Under the pieces are notes generated by a model that made no database searches, was not told the origin of the DNA, and worked only from the letters and a program-made list of their open reading frames with translations. A stretch of 64,000 nucleotides of DNA from assembly GCA_007859835.1 (NCBI GenBank), contig SJPJ01000001.1, positions 2,321,771-2,385,770 of the forward strand, in the 5' to 3' direction. Below are positions 7,874 through 16,718 of this stretch, in pieces (position 1 is the first letter of the stretch; each line of letters starts with the position of its first letter). Position numbers and translations under genes: made by a program. The stretch comes from Novipirellula herctigrandis. Its GTDB lineage: Bacteria > Planctomycetota > Planctomycetia > Pirellulales > Pirellulaceae.

Positions 7874-10009
7874 TTAGGGTCGTCCGCCCGGCCTCTGTCC
7901 CGCTCCCGGGCGGCCTTGGCCTCCCTGACGTGCGCCACCGCGACCACCCGGAAAATGACTGCGTCCATTGACCATGCCTGCCGCCTCATCTTCGTCCAGC
8001 CAGACAGTGAATTCCTGTTGTACCGACTTGCACCACCCCTTTTCTTTGTTGCACGCAAAGTACTGTAGCTTTACCGAGATCGGCTTGCCCGCGTCCCAGT
8101 TCTTCACATCGATCAGGAACTCTCGTGGTTCATTGTCTGATTCAACTTCCAAACGCTTTGATTGACCTGTTGCGGGTGAGACTGACGCACCTTCGGAAAC
8201 GATCTTGTACTCCGGTGGACTGGCCAAATTGTTCCAACTTGCGCCCAGCACCGGGTCTTGGCGAAAACCAAGATACAGTTTGCCAGTTCCGGTCTCCATC
8301 AATTGTTGGTCTGCCTCGGGCCGAAGTTTCGCATATCGATTGGTCTGGTTAAAGTTGAGGGAACGTAGTGCGGCGACGGAACTACTTTCCCCGCCCGACT
8401 CGACACGCAACGGAACAGCTTTACCTTCCACGCTAACTCGCTCCAAGAGCATTTCACTATTGGGTGTGAGGTGACGTTCGAAACGAGGAAGGTTCAGTTC
8501 TTCGACGGTGGTCAGTGTTTGCGGCTTGCCGACCAGGGTTTCAAGCGACTCGCGAAGACTCGAACCGCGTCCCCATGAATCACGATGGACGATTTTGCCA
8601 GACTGGTCGAATACGAATTGTGAATTGGGAGTCAATACGAAATGCGTTTTCAACCGGTTTTCCATCGTGTCAGTCAACCAAGGGATTTGGGTTTGCAAGA
8701 GGTCCTTGGCATGTTCGACCTGAGCAAAGCGATCCTCGATCGAAGACGGCTGCACAAATCCCCAATTCTCTGGGTGTGTCAGGGATTGGTACAGGAAGTA
8801 GAAATCAACGCCTCGATCCTTGAAGTCGCGAGCGACCGCCTCAATCTCGGGGTAGGAATTTCGGTATTCGGGGCATGTCAAACAGCCACCGACGATCACG
8901 GTGTACTTCGACTGGAAGATGCTATTGACCGGCACCAACTCCTGATCGACGTTGTAGACTTTCAGGTCTGCGGGTAGTTCGGCTCCGATGGGAAACTTCT
9001 CTTTGAATTCGATGTCACGGGGACGCTCGCGATCCCGAGGGCGTCCACCCCGCGATGCTTGCCCACCACGCTGGTTTCCGCCTGCCGCCCCCAAGCCGCC
9101 ACGTCCCTGACTGGGTCTCATCCCGGCCCCATCACCACGTTGGCCACCGCCCGGTCCGGAACTCTGCCCCGGACGACCCTGCCCCGGACGACCCTGCCCC
9201 GGACGACCTTGACCAGTACCACGCTGACCAGTACCACGCTGACCACCTTGAGTCGGCGCGTTCACGGGATCATCGCCGGCTGGATTCAATTGATTGCGCC
9301 GGAACTGAGACGCCAGCACGAGTCGCTCGGCTTGGTCAAGCGAGCCGTCTTTGTTAGCGTCCGCGATTGCGAAGGCTTTGTGCATGTGTTCGGGCAATTC
9401 GGACTTACCGAGCGACCCGTCCTTGTTTTCGTCAAACGACATTATGTCTTTCGCAAAGGCTGCGTCGACCTGAGCAGGATCACCGCCTCGACCACCGCCG
9501 CCGTTACCACCGCCGCCGTTACCACCGCCACCGGGTCGTCCACCTCCCGGAGGTCCGCCAGCGGCAGGTCCGCCTCCCGCAGGTCCGCCGCCAAGAGATC
9601 CACTACCGGGGCGACCGCCGCCAGGCTGGCCACCTTGCATTGCACCTCGTGAACCTCCGCGACCCTGTCCTTGAGGGCCCTGCTGTGCGGTTGGTCGGAA
9701 TTCTTCGGCGGTCAGCTTTCCATCACGATTGAGGTCGAGTTTTCGTAGTGCAACGGCTGCTGCGTCGATCTCTTCCGACGAAAGCTCGCTATCACCGTCC
9801 GTATCAAAAATGCGTAGCATTGGCGGCATTTGTTGGGCACCAGTGCCACCCATTCCTTGGCCGCGTCCACCGCCATAACCACCCGGTCCACCACCTTGCC
9901 GTCCGCCTCCTTGGCCGGGGCGGCCACCTGGCGGCTGTGCGTTGGCAAGTGAATCGCTTAGTAACAAAGCGAATGCAAAGAAAAAAGTGAGCAACGACAG
10001 ACGCTTCAT
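7874..10009 (-). CDS. Secreted EF-hand / low-complexity / thioredoxin-fold protein
   Basis: 711 residues from ATG 10009, chosen because it opens a clear signal peptide (KRLSLLTFFFAFALLLSD, cleavage near ANA-QPP). The upstream extension to 10180 would be translated from a REP palindrome and is not credible. After a Gly/Gln/Pro-rich segment come paired EF-hands (DTDGDSELSSEE and DLNRDGKLTAEE, later DENKDGSLGKSE and DANKDGSLDQAE), more Gly-rich repeats, and then a thioredoxin-like domain with a CxxC in GGCLTCPEYR and a typical VDFYFLYQSLTHPE segment. The C-terminal part resembles a DsbD-like beta domain. Likely a calcium-binding, exported redox protein. Tandem 15-bp repeats at 9164 and 9491 encode the low-complexity parts. 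Confidence 0.82.
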   Translation of the reverse strand: MKRLSLLTFFFAFALLLSDSLANAQPPGGRPGQGGGRQGGGPGGYGGGRGQGMGGTGAQQMPPMLRIFDTDGDSELSSEEIDAAAVALRKLDLNRDGKLTAEEFRPTAQQGPQGQGRGGSRGAMQGGQPGGGRPGSGSLGGGPAGGGPAAGGPPGGGRPGGGGNGGGGNGGGGRGGDPAQVDAAFAKDIMSFDENKDGSLGKSELPEHMHKAFAIADANKDGSLDQAERLVLASQFRRNQLNPAGDDPVNAPTQGGQRGTGQRGTGQGRPGQGRPGQGRPGQSSGPGGGQRGDGAGMRPSQGRGGLGAAGGNQRGGQASRGGRPRDRERPRDIEFKEKFPIGAELPADLKVYNVDQELVPVNSIFQSKYTVIVGGCLTCPEYRNSYPEIEAVARDFKDRGVDFYFLYQSLTHPENWGFVQPSSIEDRFAQVEHAKDLLQTQIPWLTDTMENRLKTHFVLTPNSQFVFDQSGKIVHRDSWGRGSSLRESLETLVGKPQTLTTVEELNLPRFERHLTPNSEMLLERVSVEGKAVPLRVESGGESSSVAALRSLNFNQTNRYAKLRPEADQQLMETGTGKLYLGFRQDPVLGASWNNLASPPEYKIVSEGASVSPATGQSKRLEVESDNEPREFLIDVKNWDAGKPISVKLQYFACNKEKGWCKSVQQEFTVWLDEDEAAGMVNGRSHFPGGRGGARQGGQGRPGAGQRPGGRP
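9164..9239 (-). repeat. tandem 15-bp repeats inside EF-hand gene
   Basis: Three perfect units CTGCCCCGGACGACC (9164-9208) followed by two units of TGACCAGTACCACGC (9210-9239). Read leftward they encode GQGRP and QRGTG pentapeptide repeats. Length variation by slippage is plausible. Confidence 0.9.
9491..9530 (-). repeat. second tandem 15-bp repeat inside EF-hand gene
   Basis: ACCACCGCCGCCGTT twice, then a partial third unit, encoding NGGGG repeats in the linker between the two EF-hand pairs. Confidence 0.88.
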
Positions 10010-10148
10010 AATTAGTCCCGTGGAAGTTTCAGTGAGCAGGGTTCGGACGCTTAAACCCCACCGCCACACAATTTCTACCGGGAAAACAGAAAATTTAATT
10101 TGGAATGCTGATTCCGATGTAGCGGAAACCCCAACGGATTGTTCATGA

Positions 10149-10208
10149 GTGGGATAGGCTTCCAGCCTGTCAGGTAACATTCATCGACAGGCTGGAAGCC
10201 TATCCCAC
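10149..10208. repeat. REP palindrome, family 1, copy 3
   Basis: Inverted repeat with full GTGGGATAGGCTTCCAGCCT arm and mirror, between the sigma gene and the EF-hand gene. It could form a hairpin in the transcript linking them. Confidence 0.93.
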
Positions 10209-10218
10209 TAATGTCGGC

Positions 10219-10827
10219 CTAGATCTTCTCCAGCACTGACCGCAACCGTTCCAATGCTCGCACATACCGAATGCTGGCAGCTTTTGACGTGATGCCAAGT
10301 TCCAGTGCAACTTCTTGATTGGTCAGTTCTTCAAAGTGACGCAGCGCAACCACCTCGCGATCGATGTCACTCATTTCACTCAGTGCCGACCGCACCTCTG
10401 CAATGAGCTCCACCTTCACTGCTGCTTGGCTGGGCGAAGTCAGATGAGCAATGAAACGCTGCGAAAGACACAGCGACGTGTTGCTCCAAAGATTTCCGTC
10501 GTTCGGACTAGATTCACGCAACGTCGAACGTGATTCGGTGGCCAAATGCCGGCGATGCACCCGGCTAAGCGTTTGCCCAGTGACCAGTCGTAGCCACAGG
10601 AATAGTGACGGAAAATCGCCCTCGACATAGTGATCGAGCCGTTTTTCGGCATCTAAATAGACATCCTGCAATACATCATCTGCATCAACACGGGCGCGAA
10701 TCTGATCGCTAAGCCGGAAATGGATGATCTGCCACAATCGGGGGCGATGGCGCGAAAACGCATCCGCAAACAGCGACAAATCGCCATGTTTGAGTTGCTG
10801 CTCGATGTCTCCGGCACTGCTATTCAC
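10219..10827 (-). CDS. ECF-family RNA polymerase sigma factor
   Basis: 202 residues. Region 2 spans about residues 18-90 (ADDVLQDVYLDAEKRLDHY, then FPSLFLWLRLVTGQTL). Region 4 spans about 140-200 with the HTH EELTNQEVALELGITSKAAS. This type is expanded in planctomycetes and is usually paired with a Ser/Thr kinase instead of an anti-sigma factor. No anti-sigma gene is visible next to it. The leftward neighbours are the EF-hand redoxin gene and, beyond the RAYT unit, the kinase; these may form its regulatory circuit. The divergent DUF1566 gene starts about 90 bp away. Confidence 0.9.
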   Translation of the reverse strand: MNSSAGDIEQQLKHGDLSLFADAFSRHRPRLWQIIHFRLSDQIRARVDADDVLQDVYLDAEKRLDHYVEGDFPSLFLWLRLVTGQTLSRVHRRHLATESRSTLRESSPNDGNLWSNTSLCLSQRFIAHLTSPSQAAVKVELIAEVRSALSEMSDIDREVVALRHFEELTNQEVALELGITSKAASIRYVRALERLRSVLEKI

Positions 10828-10920
10828 AAATTGTTTCGTTTTGCTTGTAGATGTCTGAAATCGCTGGGGTTTCTAATCGTGAGGTTATTGCTCAGTCCAT
10901 TGTATCCAAGGCCGATCTTG

Positions 10921-12276
10921 ATGAAACCGACTCTCGCCATCTGTTCAGTGGCCGCCTTCTGGGCACTCGTTCTCACACCGAAAGCGGTAGTGGTGGCGGA
11001 AGAATCGCCACATCCAAAAGACCACCTGGTCCTACCCTCCCATGCTTACTCGATTGTGGACACCGCTCAGAGACGGTGTTACGACAACTCTCGCGAAATC
11101 ATTTATCCCAAACAAAGCGACCCGCTGTTTGGTCAGGACGCGCACTACGAAGGCAATGAGCCGACATACCGAGACAATGGTGATGGCACCATTTCTGACC
11201 TCGTCTCGGGTCTGATGTGGCAGAAGACCCCGGAGCAGAAAGTACCGTTCAACCAAGCGATCGATGGTGCTGCAGATTGCCGTGTTGGCGGCTTCGACGA
11301 TTGGCGTTTACCGAGTATCAAAGAACTGTATTCGCTGATCGATTTCAGCGGCGAAGATATCGACCCGCAAGCCCGATCCGCCGAGGGCCTGCGTCCGTTC
11401 ATCGACACCGACTATTTTGATTTTGCCTATGGCGATCCATCCAAAGGTGAGCGGATCATTGATTCCCAGTGCGCGACGTCAACGAAGTACGTGAGTACCA
11501 CGATGCACGGAAGCCCGACCATGTTCGGCGTGAACTTCGCCGATGGACGCATCAAAGGCTATCCCATCGGACCCAATCGACGACGTGGCGAAAAGACATA
11601 TGTCGTGTTCTACGTTCGCGGAAATCCGGACTATGGAACCAACGATTTTCATGACAATGGCGACGGCACGGTCACCGATCAGGCCACAGGACTGACATGG
11701 ATGCAGGGCGACAGCGGAACGCTCAAGGCAGGCGATCGTCGCGACGGAAAACTGAATTGGCAACAAGCTCTTGCTTGGGCCGAAGGGCTGGAATTCGCAG
11801 GGCACAGCGATTGGCGTCTGCCCAACGCGAAGGAATTGCAAAGCATCGTTGACTACACCCGATCGCCAGACTCCAACGGATCGGCTGCAATCGCGGAGCT
11901 GTTTACTTGCACACCACAGCAAAACCCTGCCGGGAAGACTGACTTCGGTTCGTACTGGACGGGAACAACCCACAAGCGATTGGGACGTGGCGATACCGCG
12001 GCTTACGTTTCGTTTGGCAGGTCTCAAGGATGGATGCGGGATCCACGCGGCGGAATGACTCTGCTGGACGTTCACGGTGCCGGGGCACAACGTAGCGATC
12101 CGAAGGCTGGCGATCCGTCTCGCTTCCCGCATGGTCGTGGCCCGCAAGGCGATGTGATCGGGATTTACAACCTGGTCCGCCCGGTGCGAGCAGGCGAAGT
12201 GACCGTGCGCGAGAACGGACCACCGATCGAGCAACACACCCTCCCCGCGAGGAACCGTCCACGTCGTTTTCAGTGA
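10921..12276 (+). CDS. Secreted protein with two DUF1566 (Lcl C-terminal) domains
   Basis: 451 residues from ATG 10921, picked because it begins a signal peptide (MKPTLAICSVAAFWALVL, Ala-rich cleavage region). The frame upstream to 10720 is antisense to the sigma gene. Two DUF1566 repeats are plain: YRDNGDGTISDLVSGLMWQK...FDDWRLPSIKELYSLIDF, and later DNGDGTVTDQATGLTWMQ...HSDWRLPNAKELQSIVDY. The domain is related to lectin-like folds and is found in exported proteins of unknown job. It precedes the sulfatase by 107 bp on the same strand. Confidence 0.88.
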   Translation: MKPTLAICSVAAFWALVLTPKAVVVAEESPHPKDHLVLPSHAYSIVDTAQRRCYDNSREIIYPKQSDPLFGQDAHYEGNEPTYRDNGDGTISDLVSGLMWQKTPEQKVPFNQAIDGAADCRVGGFDDWRLPSIKELYSLIDFSGEDIDPQARSAEGLRPFIDTDYFDFAYGDPSKGERIIDSQCATSTKYVSTTMHGSPTMFGVNFADGRIKGYPIGPNRRRGEKTYVVFYVRGNPDYGTNDFHDNGDGTVTDQATGLTWMQGDSGTLKAGDRRDGKLNWQQALAWAEGLEFAGHSDWRLPNAKELQSIVDYTRSPDSNGSAAIAELFTCTPQQNPAGKTDFGSYWTGTTHKRLGRGDTAAYVSFGRSQGWMRDPRGGMTLLDVHGAGAQRSDPKAGDPSRFPHGRGPQGDVIGIYNLVRPVRAGEVTVRENGPPIEQHTLPARNRPRRFQ

Positions 12277-12383
12277 CGGTACTCTTCTTTTTTCTTGAGA
12301 ACAGGCCTGTAGATCATTCAAGTGCACGGGGTTTCTAAGACCGTGCCACCTTTGTCTCACACACCCGCATCGGAAATCCCGTC

Positions 12384-15188
12384 ATGCCCGTATCGAATTA
12401 TCGACCTATCCGACTCGTTTGTTACTCGCTGGTGTTGTGGACCGCCACCGTTTTGACGGTTCCTTCTATTGCACACGCTGAAACTCACAAGAACATTGTC
12501 ATCTTGTTAGCTGATGATCTCGGCTGGGGCGATGTTGGATTTCACGGCGGTGTTGCTCAAACACCCAATCTTGACGCACTCGCCAAAGATGGCGTTCGGC
12601 TCAATCGCTTTTATGCCTATCCCGCCTGCAGCCCCGCCCGGGCGGCAATGCTGACCGCCAGGTTTCCGCATCGCTATGGAATTGTTGATCCAGTTCGACC
12701 ACGCGATGAAGGCTTGCCTGCGAGCGAACAGTTGCTTCCGTCAGCCTTTGGGAAAGCTGGCTATCGAACCAGTCTGATTGGCAAGTGGCATCTCGGCGTT
12801 ACCGGTGACAATTCGGATCCCAGCCAGCGAGGCTTCGATCAGTTCTATGGATTCATGGATGCATCGATAGACTATTTCAAGCACACCGGCATGCGTGGCC
12901 AGGTGGATTGGAAACGCGACGGCCGGACGATCAATGAAGATGGATATTCGACGGATTTGTTGGCTAACGAAGCTGTGCGGCAAATCAATGATGGTGACAA
13001 ACACAAACCGTTTTGCATGGTCGTTTCATTCAATGCGCCGCATTCACCGTTTCAGGCCCCGGAAAATCTGATCGCCAAGTACCGCGGTCGACTGAGCGAG
13101 CGTGAAGCGACCTACGCGGCGATGGTCGATTCGATGGACCAAGGCATCGGTCGCATTCTTGAGGCAATCGACGACAATCAACTTCGCGAAGACACGATCG
13201 TTGTGTTCGCATCAGATAACGGCGCGGCCCGACTCGGAACGAATGAGCCGTTTCGCGGGCAGAAGCGACAAGTCTACGAGGGCGGGATTCACGTCCCTTG
13301 CGTCATACGTGCTCCTGGCTTGTTGAAAGCCGGCACCAAAAATGAACAGCTCTGTGCGATTCACGATCTGTTTCCCACGCTCGCGGCGGCCACTGGCGTT
13401 TCGATCTCATCGGCGAAACCGCTCGACGGAATTAGCCTCTGGCCAGCCTTGGTCAGTGGCAAGGCGACTCCGCGAACCATCGTGATTGCCGAGAACGATC
13501 ACGCCATCATTCGCGACGATTGGAAGTTGATTCAATTCGCAGGCGGTGGCACGGAGCTCTTCAATCTGCGGACGGATCCAACGGAAGCCAAGAACGTAGC
13601 GGATTCAGAGCAAAAGGTTGCCTCGCAGTTGTTGTCCAAACTGACTCAGTACCAGGTGATTGTCCAAACGGATGGGCCTGCAACGGAAGTCTTCGAGACA
13701 CTTGTCGCCGAACGTGCCACGCCGAAGGTCTTGGCGAACACCGCAACGGAAGACTTGCAAGAAGGCGAATCGCTGGCGACAGCATCAATCATTGGCGACG
13801 CCAAGTACGGCGTGCTCGGCGATCCGCGAGTTGAATCCAATGGGCGTGGCTTACGCTTGCTTTCCAGCCAAGATACCGACGGCAACGGTGTACTTGCAGG
13901 CGAAGCGTCGCTAACCAGCAACGACGTTTCCCCGGACCAACGCTGGTATCGCTTTTACATCTCTGGGCTCGCGCAAGACAACTTCGCAGTCGATCAGGAC
14001 GACCTGTATTTGAAAGTCGAGTTCTTTCAAAAGAACGGCACCGATTCATTGGACTTGATCAAAGAACGGATCTACCCGCAAGTTTTGCAGGAACGAGAGG
14101 ACTTCTTTGACAAAGACACCAACGAAAGCCTTGGTCACGCCACTTGGCGAACCTACGCGATGGACTTCCGAACCCCGTTCGCGGAAGTCGACACGGTGAA
14201 GCTGAGTGTCGGTTTTGCAAACGGGAAAGGCCAAGAAGGGACGTCCGAGTTCTGGGTCAATTCGATAAACATCAAACCCATCGATGCTCCCGCCAACTAT
14301 CAAGCCGCCAAACCGAATATCCAAGACTTCCCACAGCCGGATGAATCGGAGTTGGTAGCCCTTGGCGGTCGCTGGTACTTCAACCCGAAAGACGGACAGC
14401 GGCAAGCGCCCAAACAGTTCGACTACACCAACTCCGATCAACTGCTCTACAAGACGGATCGCTACCACGCTCCGTTCGCTGGCAATATGAGTTCGTGGCT
14501 GCGTGCAGGATACCTCGATTTCAACGGGGACGAAGTCACGAAGGACAAGCACAAACCCTACGCCGTCATCATCACGTTCACCGACGAGCATCTTGTCATG
14601 CGAAGTCGTAACCTGCCAAACCACCCGACCGCGACCTTCCCCGATCGCTGGCGAATGCTGGACGGCAACCCGTCGTACATCAAAGAACAGGCGAACACTT
14701 GGCACATTCCGTTAGAGCCCAAGCGTGATCCCGACGCGTTCGCGATGGACGAAAAGAACTCCAACCAAGCTTTACCCATGGGAGCGATTGGTGTCGCCAC
14801 CAACGGCGTGATCTTCTTCAATCCCTTCGACCACATCTTTGAAACCGATGCGGTTTGGCGTCTCGACCGCTGTTGTGGCCACCCAAGTCCTCGACAGCAG
14901 TACCACTACCACAAGTATCCGGTTTGCGTGAAGACTCCTTGGAGCGACGAAGGCCAATCACATTCGGGCGTGATCGGATTCGCGTTCGACGGATTCCCAG
15001 TTTACGGGCCGTACGAATCAAAAGGCTTGCTTGCCAAAGATGACACGAAGAACCCGCTCAACGATTTCAATCTTCACGAAGACGCTGACCGTGGTCCTCA
15101 CTATCACGTCACGCCCGGCGAATACCCACATATCATTGGAGGATACTGGGGAGAGATCGACACGAACAATCGTCCGGGACGACGGTAA
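12384..15188 (+). CDS. Secreted sulfatase fused to a YHYH domain
   Basis: 934 residues with a signal peptide (about 1-32). Residues 35-410 form a type I sulfatase: metal ligands in LLADDLGWGD (41-50), formylglycine motif CSPAR with Cys82, SLIGKWHLG, and ASDNGA. Such enzymes hydrolyse sulfate esters, often on marine polysaccharides. A beta-rich segment (about 470-650) follows. The C-terminal region (about 660-934) is a YHYH domain, recognisable by QQYHYHKYP and IGFAFDGFPVYGPY, and is normally a separate protein. The fusion is in frame with no stop or frameshift, and start and end look native. Confidence 0.9.
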   Translation: MPVSNYRPIRLVCYSLVLWTATVLTVPSIAHAETHKNIVILLADDLGWGDVGFHGGVAQTPNLDALAKDGVRLNRFYAYPACSPARAAMLTARFPHRYGIVDPVRPRDEGLPASEQLLPSAFGKAGYRTSLIGKWHLGVTGDNSDPSQRGFDQFYGFMDASIDYFKHTGMRGQVDWKRDGRTINEDGYSTDLLANEAVRQINDGDKHKPFCMVVSFNAPHSPFQAPENLIAKYRGRLSEREATYAAMVDSMDQGIGRILEAIDDNQLREDTIVVFASDNGAARLGTNEPFRGQKRQVYEGGIHVPCVIRAPGLLKAGTKNEQLCAIHDLFPTLAAATGVSISSAKPLDGISLWPALVSGKATPRTIVIAENDHAIIRDDWKLIQFAGGGTELFNLRTDPTEAKNVADSEQKVASQLLSKLTQYQVIVQTDGPATEVFETLVAERATPKVLANTATEDLQEGESLATASIIGDAKYGVLGDPRVESNGRGLRLLSSQDTDGNGVLAGEASLTSNDVSPDQRWYRFYISGLAQDNFAVDQDDLYLKVEFFQKNGTDSLDLIKERIYPQVLQEREDFFDKDTNESLGHATWRTYAMDFRTPFAEVDTVKLSVGFANGKGQEGTSEFWVNSINIKPIDAPANYQAAKPNIQDFPQPDESELVALGGRWYFNPKDGQRQAPKQFDYTNSDQLLYKTDRYHAPFAGNMSSWLRAGYLDFNGDEVTKDKHKPYAVIITFTDEHLVMRSRNLPNHPTATFPDRWRMLDGNPSYIKEQANTWHIPLEPKRDPDAFAMDEKNSNQALPMGAIGVATNGVIFFNPFDHIFETDAVWRLDRCCGHPSPRQQYHYHKYPVCVKTPWSDEGQSHSGVIGFAFDGFPVYGPYESKGLLAKDDTKNPLNDFNLHEDADRGPHYHVTPGEYPHIIGGYWGEIDTNNRPGRR

Positions 15189-15225
15189 CGCTTTGACGGT
15201 TTGTCGAATTATTCAGCACTGAAAC

Positions 15226-15283
15226 GTGGGATAGGCTTCCAGCCTGTCAATTCGCGCACCGACAGGCTAGAAGCCTATCCCAC
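15226..15283. repeat. REP palindrome, family 1, copy 4
   Basis: Inverted repeat with the GTGGGATAGGCTTCCAGCCT arm. It lies between the sulfatase stop and the RND adaptor start and separates the two as transcription units or as an mRNA hairpin. Confidence 0.93.
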
Positions 15284-15305
15284 CTCGCTTCCGCTACGAA
15301 ACTTC

Positions 15306-16718
15306 ATGAACAAACGTCAAATCCCAATCCTGTTCCTTCGCTACGTCGCACCGCTGCTGGTTCTCGGCTGTGCGGGATGGTTTGTTTACTCGATGGGCGC
15401 ACAACAGCGACCGAAGCGTAAGAAGCCGCCCGTTCGCAAGTCCATTCCGGTCGAACTGGTTCAAGCACGTCCGCATACCGGAACGCTGGACATCGTTGTC
15501 AGTGGCGTCGCGATTCCCTATCGCGATGTCCAGCTTGCGGCCAGGGTCAGCGGCGAAGTCGTCTTCAAATCCGAGTCACTTAGCCCCGGCCAGGTAGTCG
15601 ATGAAGGCGAGTTGCTACTCCGCGTCGATCCCTCCGACTACGAAATCGAAGTCGCACGTCTGGAGCAAGAAGTTGCGAGAGCGAAATTGGATATCGAACG
15701 ACTGCAACTGGACAAAGAAAACACGCAGCGAGTCTTGGCGATCAATCAAGACATCGTCACAGTTCGCCGCCGCGATGTACAGCGTTTGCAGCGACTGCAA
15801 AACGTCAACGCGACTTCAGCGAGCGAATCTGATTCCGTCGAATTGGCATTGTTGTCCGCCATGCAACAAATCACGTCACAAGAAAACCAGCTGCGAACGT
15901 TTGATTCGCAATCAAAGACAATGCAAACGACGCTCGAACTTGCAAACTTGCAACTGCGGCTTGCGAAGCTCGATTTAGAACGGGCTGAAATCAAGGCACC
16001 GTTCTCTGGTGTCGTCATCGCAAACCATGTCGAACAAAATGGAATGTTGGCAGCAGGTGCCGTCGTTGCCACGATCGAAGACACGTCAAAGGTCGAAGTG
16101 CGTGCGAGTCTGAGGGGCGAGGACATGTCGTTCTTGCAAAGCGGTGGTTACGAGTTGCCACAAATTCCGGTCACCGTTGAATATGACCGCGCCGGCCAAA
16201 CTTATGCTTGGAACGCCGTGCTCAGTCGGCAAGACGGACTTGGCATCGACGAGAAGACGCGCACTATTCCCGTGCGAATTTGTGTTGACAACCCGACGCA
16301 GAATTGCGGTTCCTCTAACGGCTCGCTCGCGTTACTGCGTGGAATGTTTGTTCGCGTGCGTCTGCATTGCGAGCCACAGCAGCCGTTGGCGGTCGTACCG
16401 GAATCCGTGATTCGTCCAGGAAAAACCATCTGGGTGATGCGGGACGACCAATTGCAGATCGAACGGGTTCGCATCGCTCGCATCGAAGATGGCATCGCCT
16501 ATCTCAATACACACAATTCCTCGCTGAAGATGAACGAGCAGATCATCAGCTCGCCAGTCCCGAATGCAAAGCCAGGTCTCGCGGTTTCAATGATCGCGAA
16601 CAAACCTCGTCGCGGTGCGACCCTTAGCGGAAGTCATCAAGAGTATCGGCCGAATAGACCGAAAGTCTTGACGACTTCCGCTACAGTTTCAACCGCGTCA
16701 GCGAGTGCTCGACCGTGA
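15306..16718 (+). CDS. RND efflux periplasmic adaptor (HlyD/AcrA family)
   Basis: 470 residues from ATG 15306 (the frame before it is REP sequence). One N-terminal membrane anchor (ILFLRYVAPLLVLGCAGWFV) is followed by a Lys/Arg-rich turn. The biotinyl-lipoyl halves are recognisable as VQLAARVSGEVV and IKAPFSGVVI, and a long coiled coil (about 110-225) lies between them. It bridges the inner-membrane pump to an outer channel; the substrate is not predictable. The 3' end overlaps the pump gene by GTGA. Residues about 441-460 are translated from a REP palindrome (16625-16683), giving the tail GSHQEYRPNRPKVLTTSAT. Confidence 0.9.
   Translation: MNKRQIPILFLRYVAPLLVLGCAGWFVYSMGAQQRPKRKKPPVRKSIPVELVQARPHTGTLDIVVSGVAIPYRDVQLAARVSGEVVFKSESLSPGQVVDEGELLLRVDPSDYEIEVARLEQEVARAKLDIERLQLDKENTQRVLAINQDIVTVRRRDVQRLQRLQNVNATSASESDSVELALLSAMQQITSQENQLRTFDSQSKTMQTTLELANLQLRLAKLDLERAEIKAPFSGVVIANHVEQNGMLAAGAVVATIEDTSKVEVRASLRGEDMSFLQSGGYELPQIPVTVEYDRAGQTYAWNAVLSRQDGLGIDEKTRTIPVRICVDNPTQNCGSSNGSLALLRGMFVRVRLHCEPQQPLAVVPESVIRPGKTIWVMRDDQLQIERVRIARIEDGIAYLNTHNSSLKMNEQIISSPVPNAKPGLAVSMIANKPRRGATLSGSHQEYRPNRPKVLTTSATVSTASASARP
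16625..16683. repeat. REP palindrome, family 2, inside the RND adaptor gene
   Basis: Arm TAGCGGAAGTCATCAAGAGT mirrored by GTCTTGACGACTTCCGCTA. It is read in frame near the C-terminus of the adaptor and encodes the same kind of peptide as the copy in the pump gene. Confidence 0.92.

Noticed and set aside
10010-10180. N-terminal extension of the EF-hand protein
   Set aside because: Codes through a REP palindrome; the signal peptide begins at 10009.
11479-12360. 293-codon leftward frame
   Set aside because: Antisense to the DUF1566 gene, no domain.
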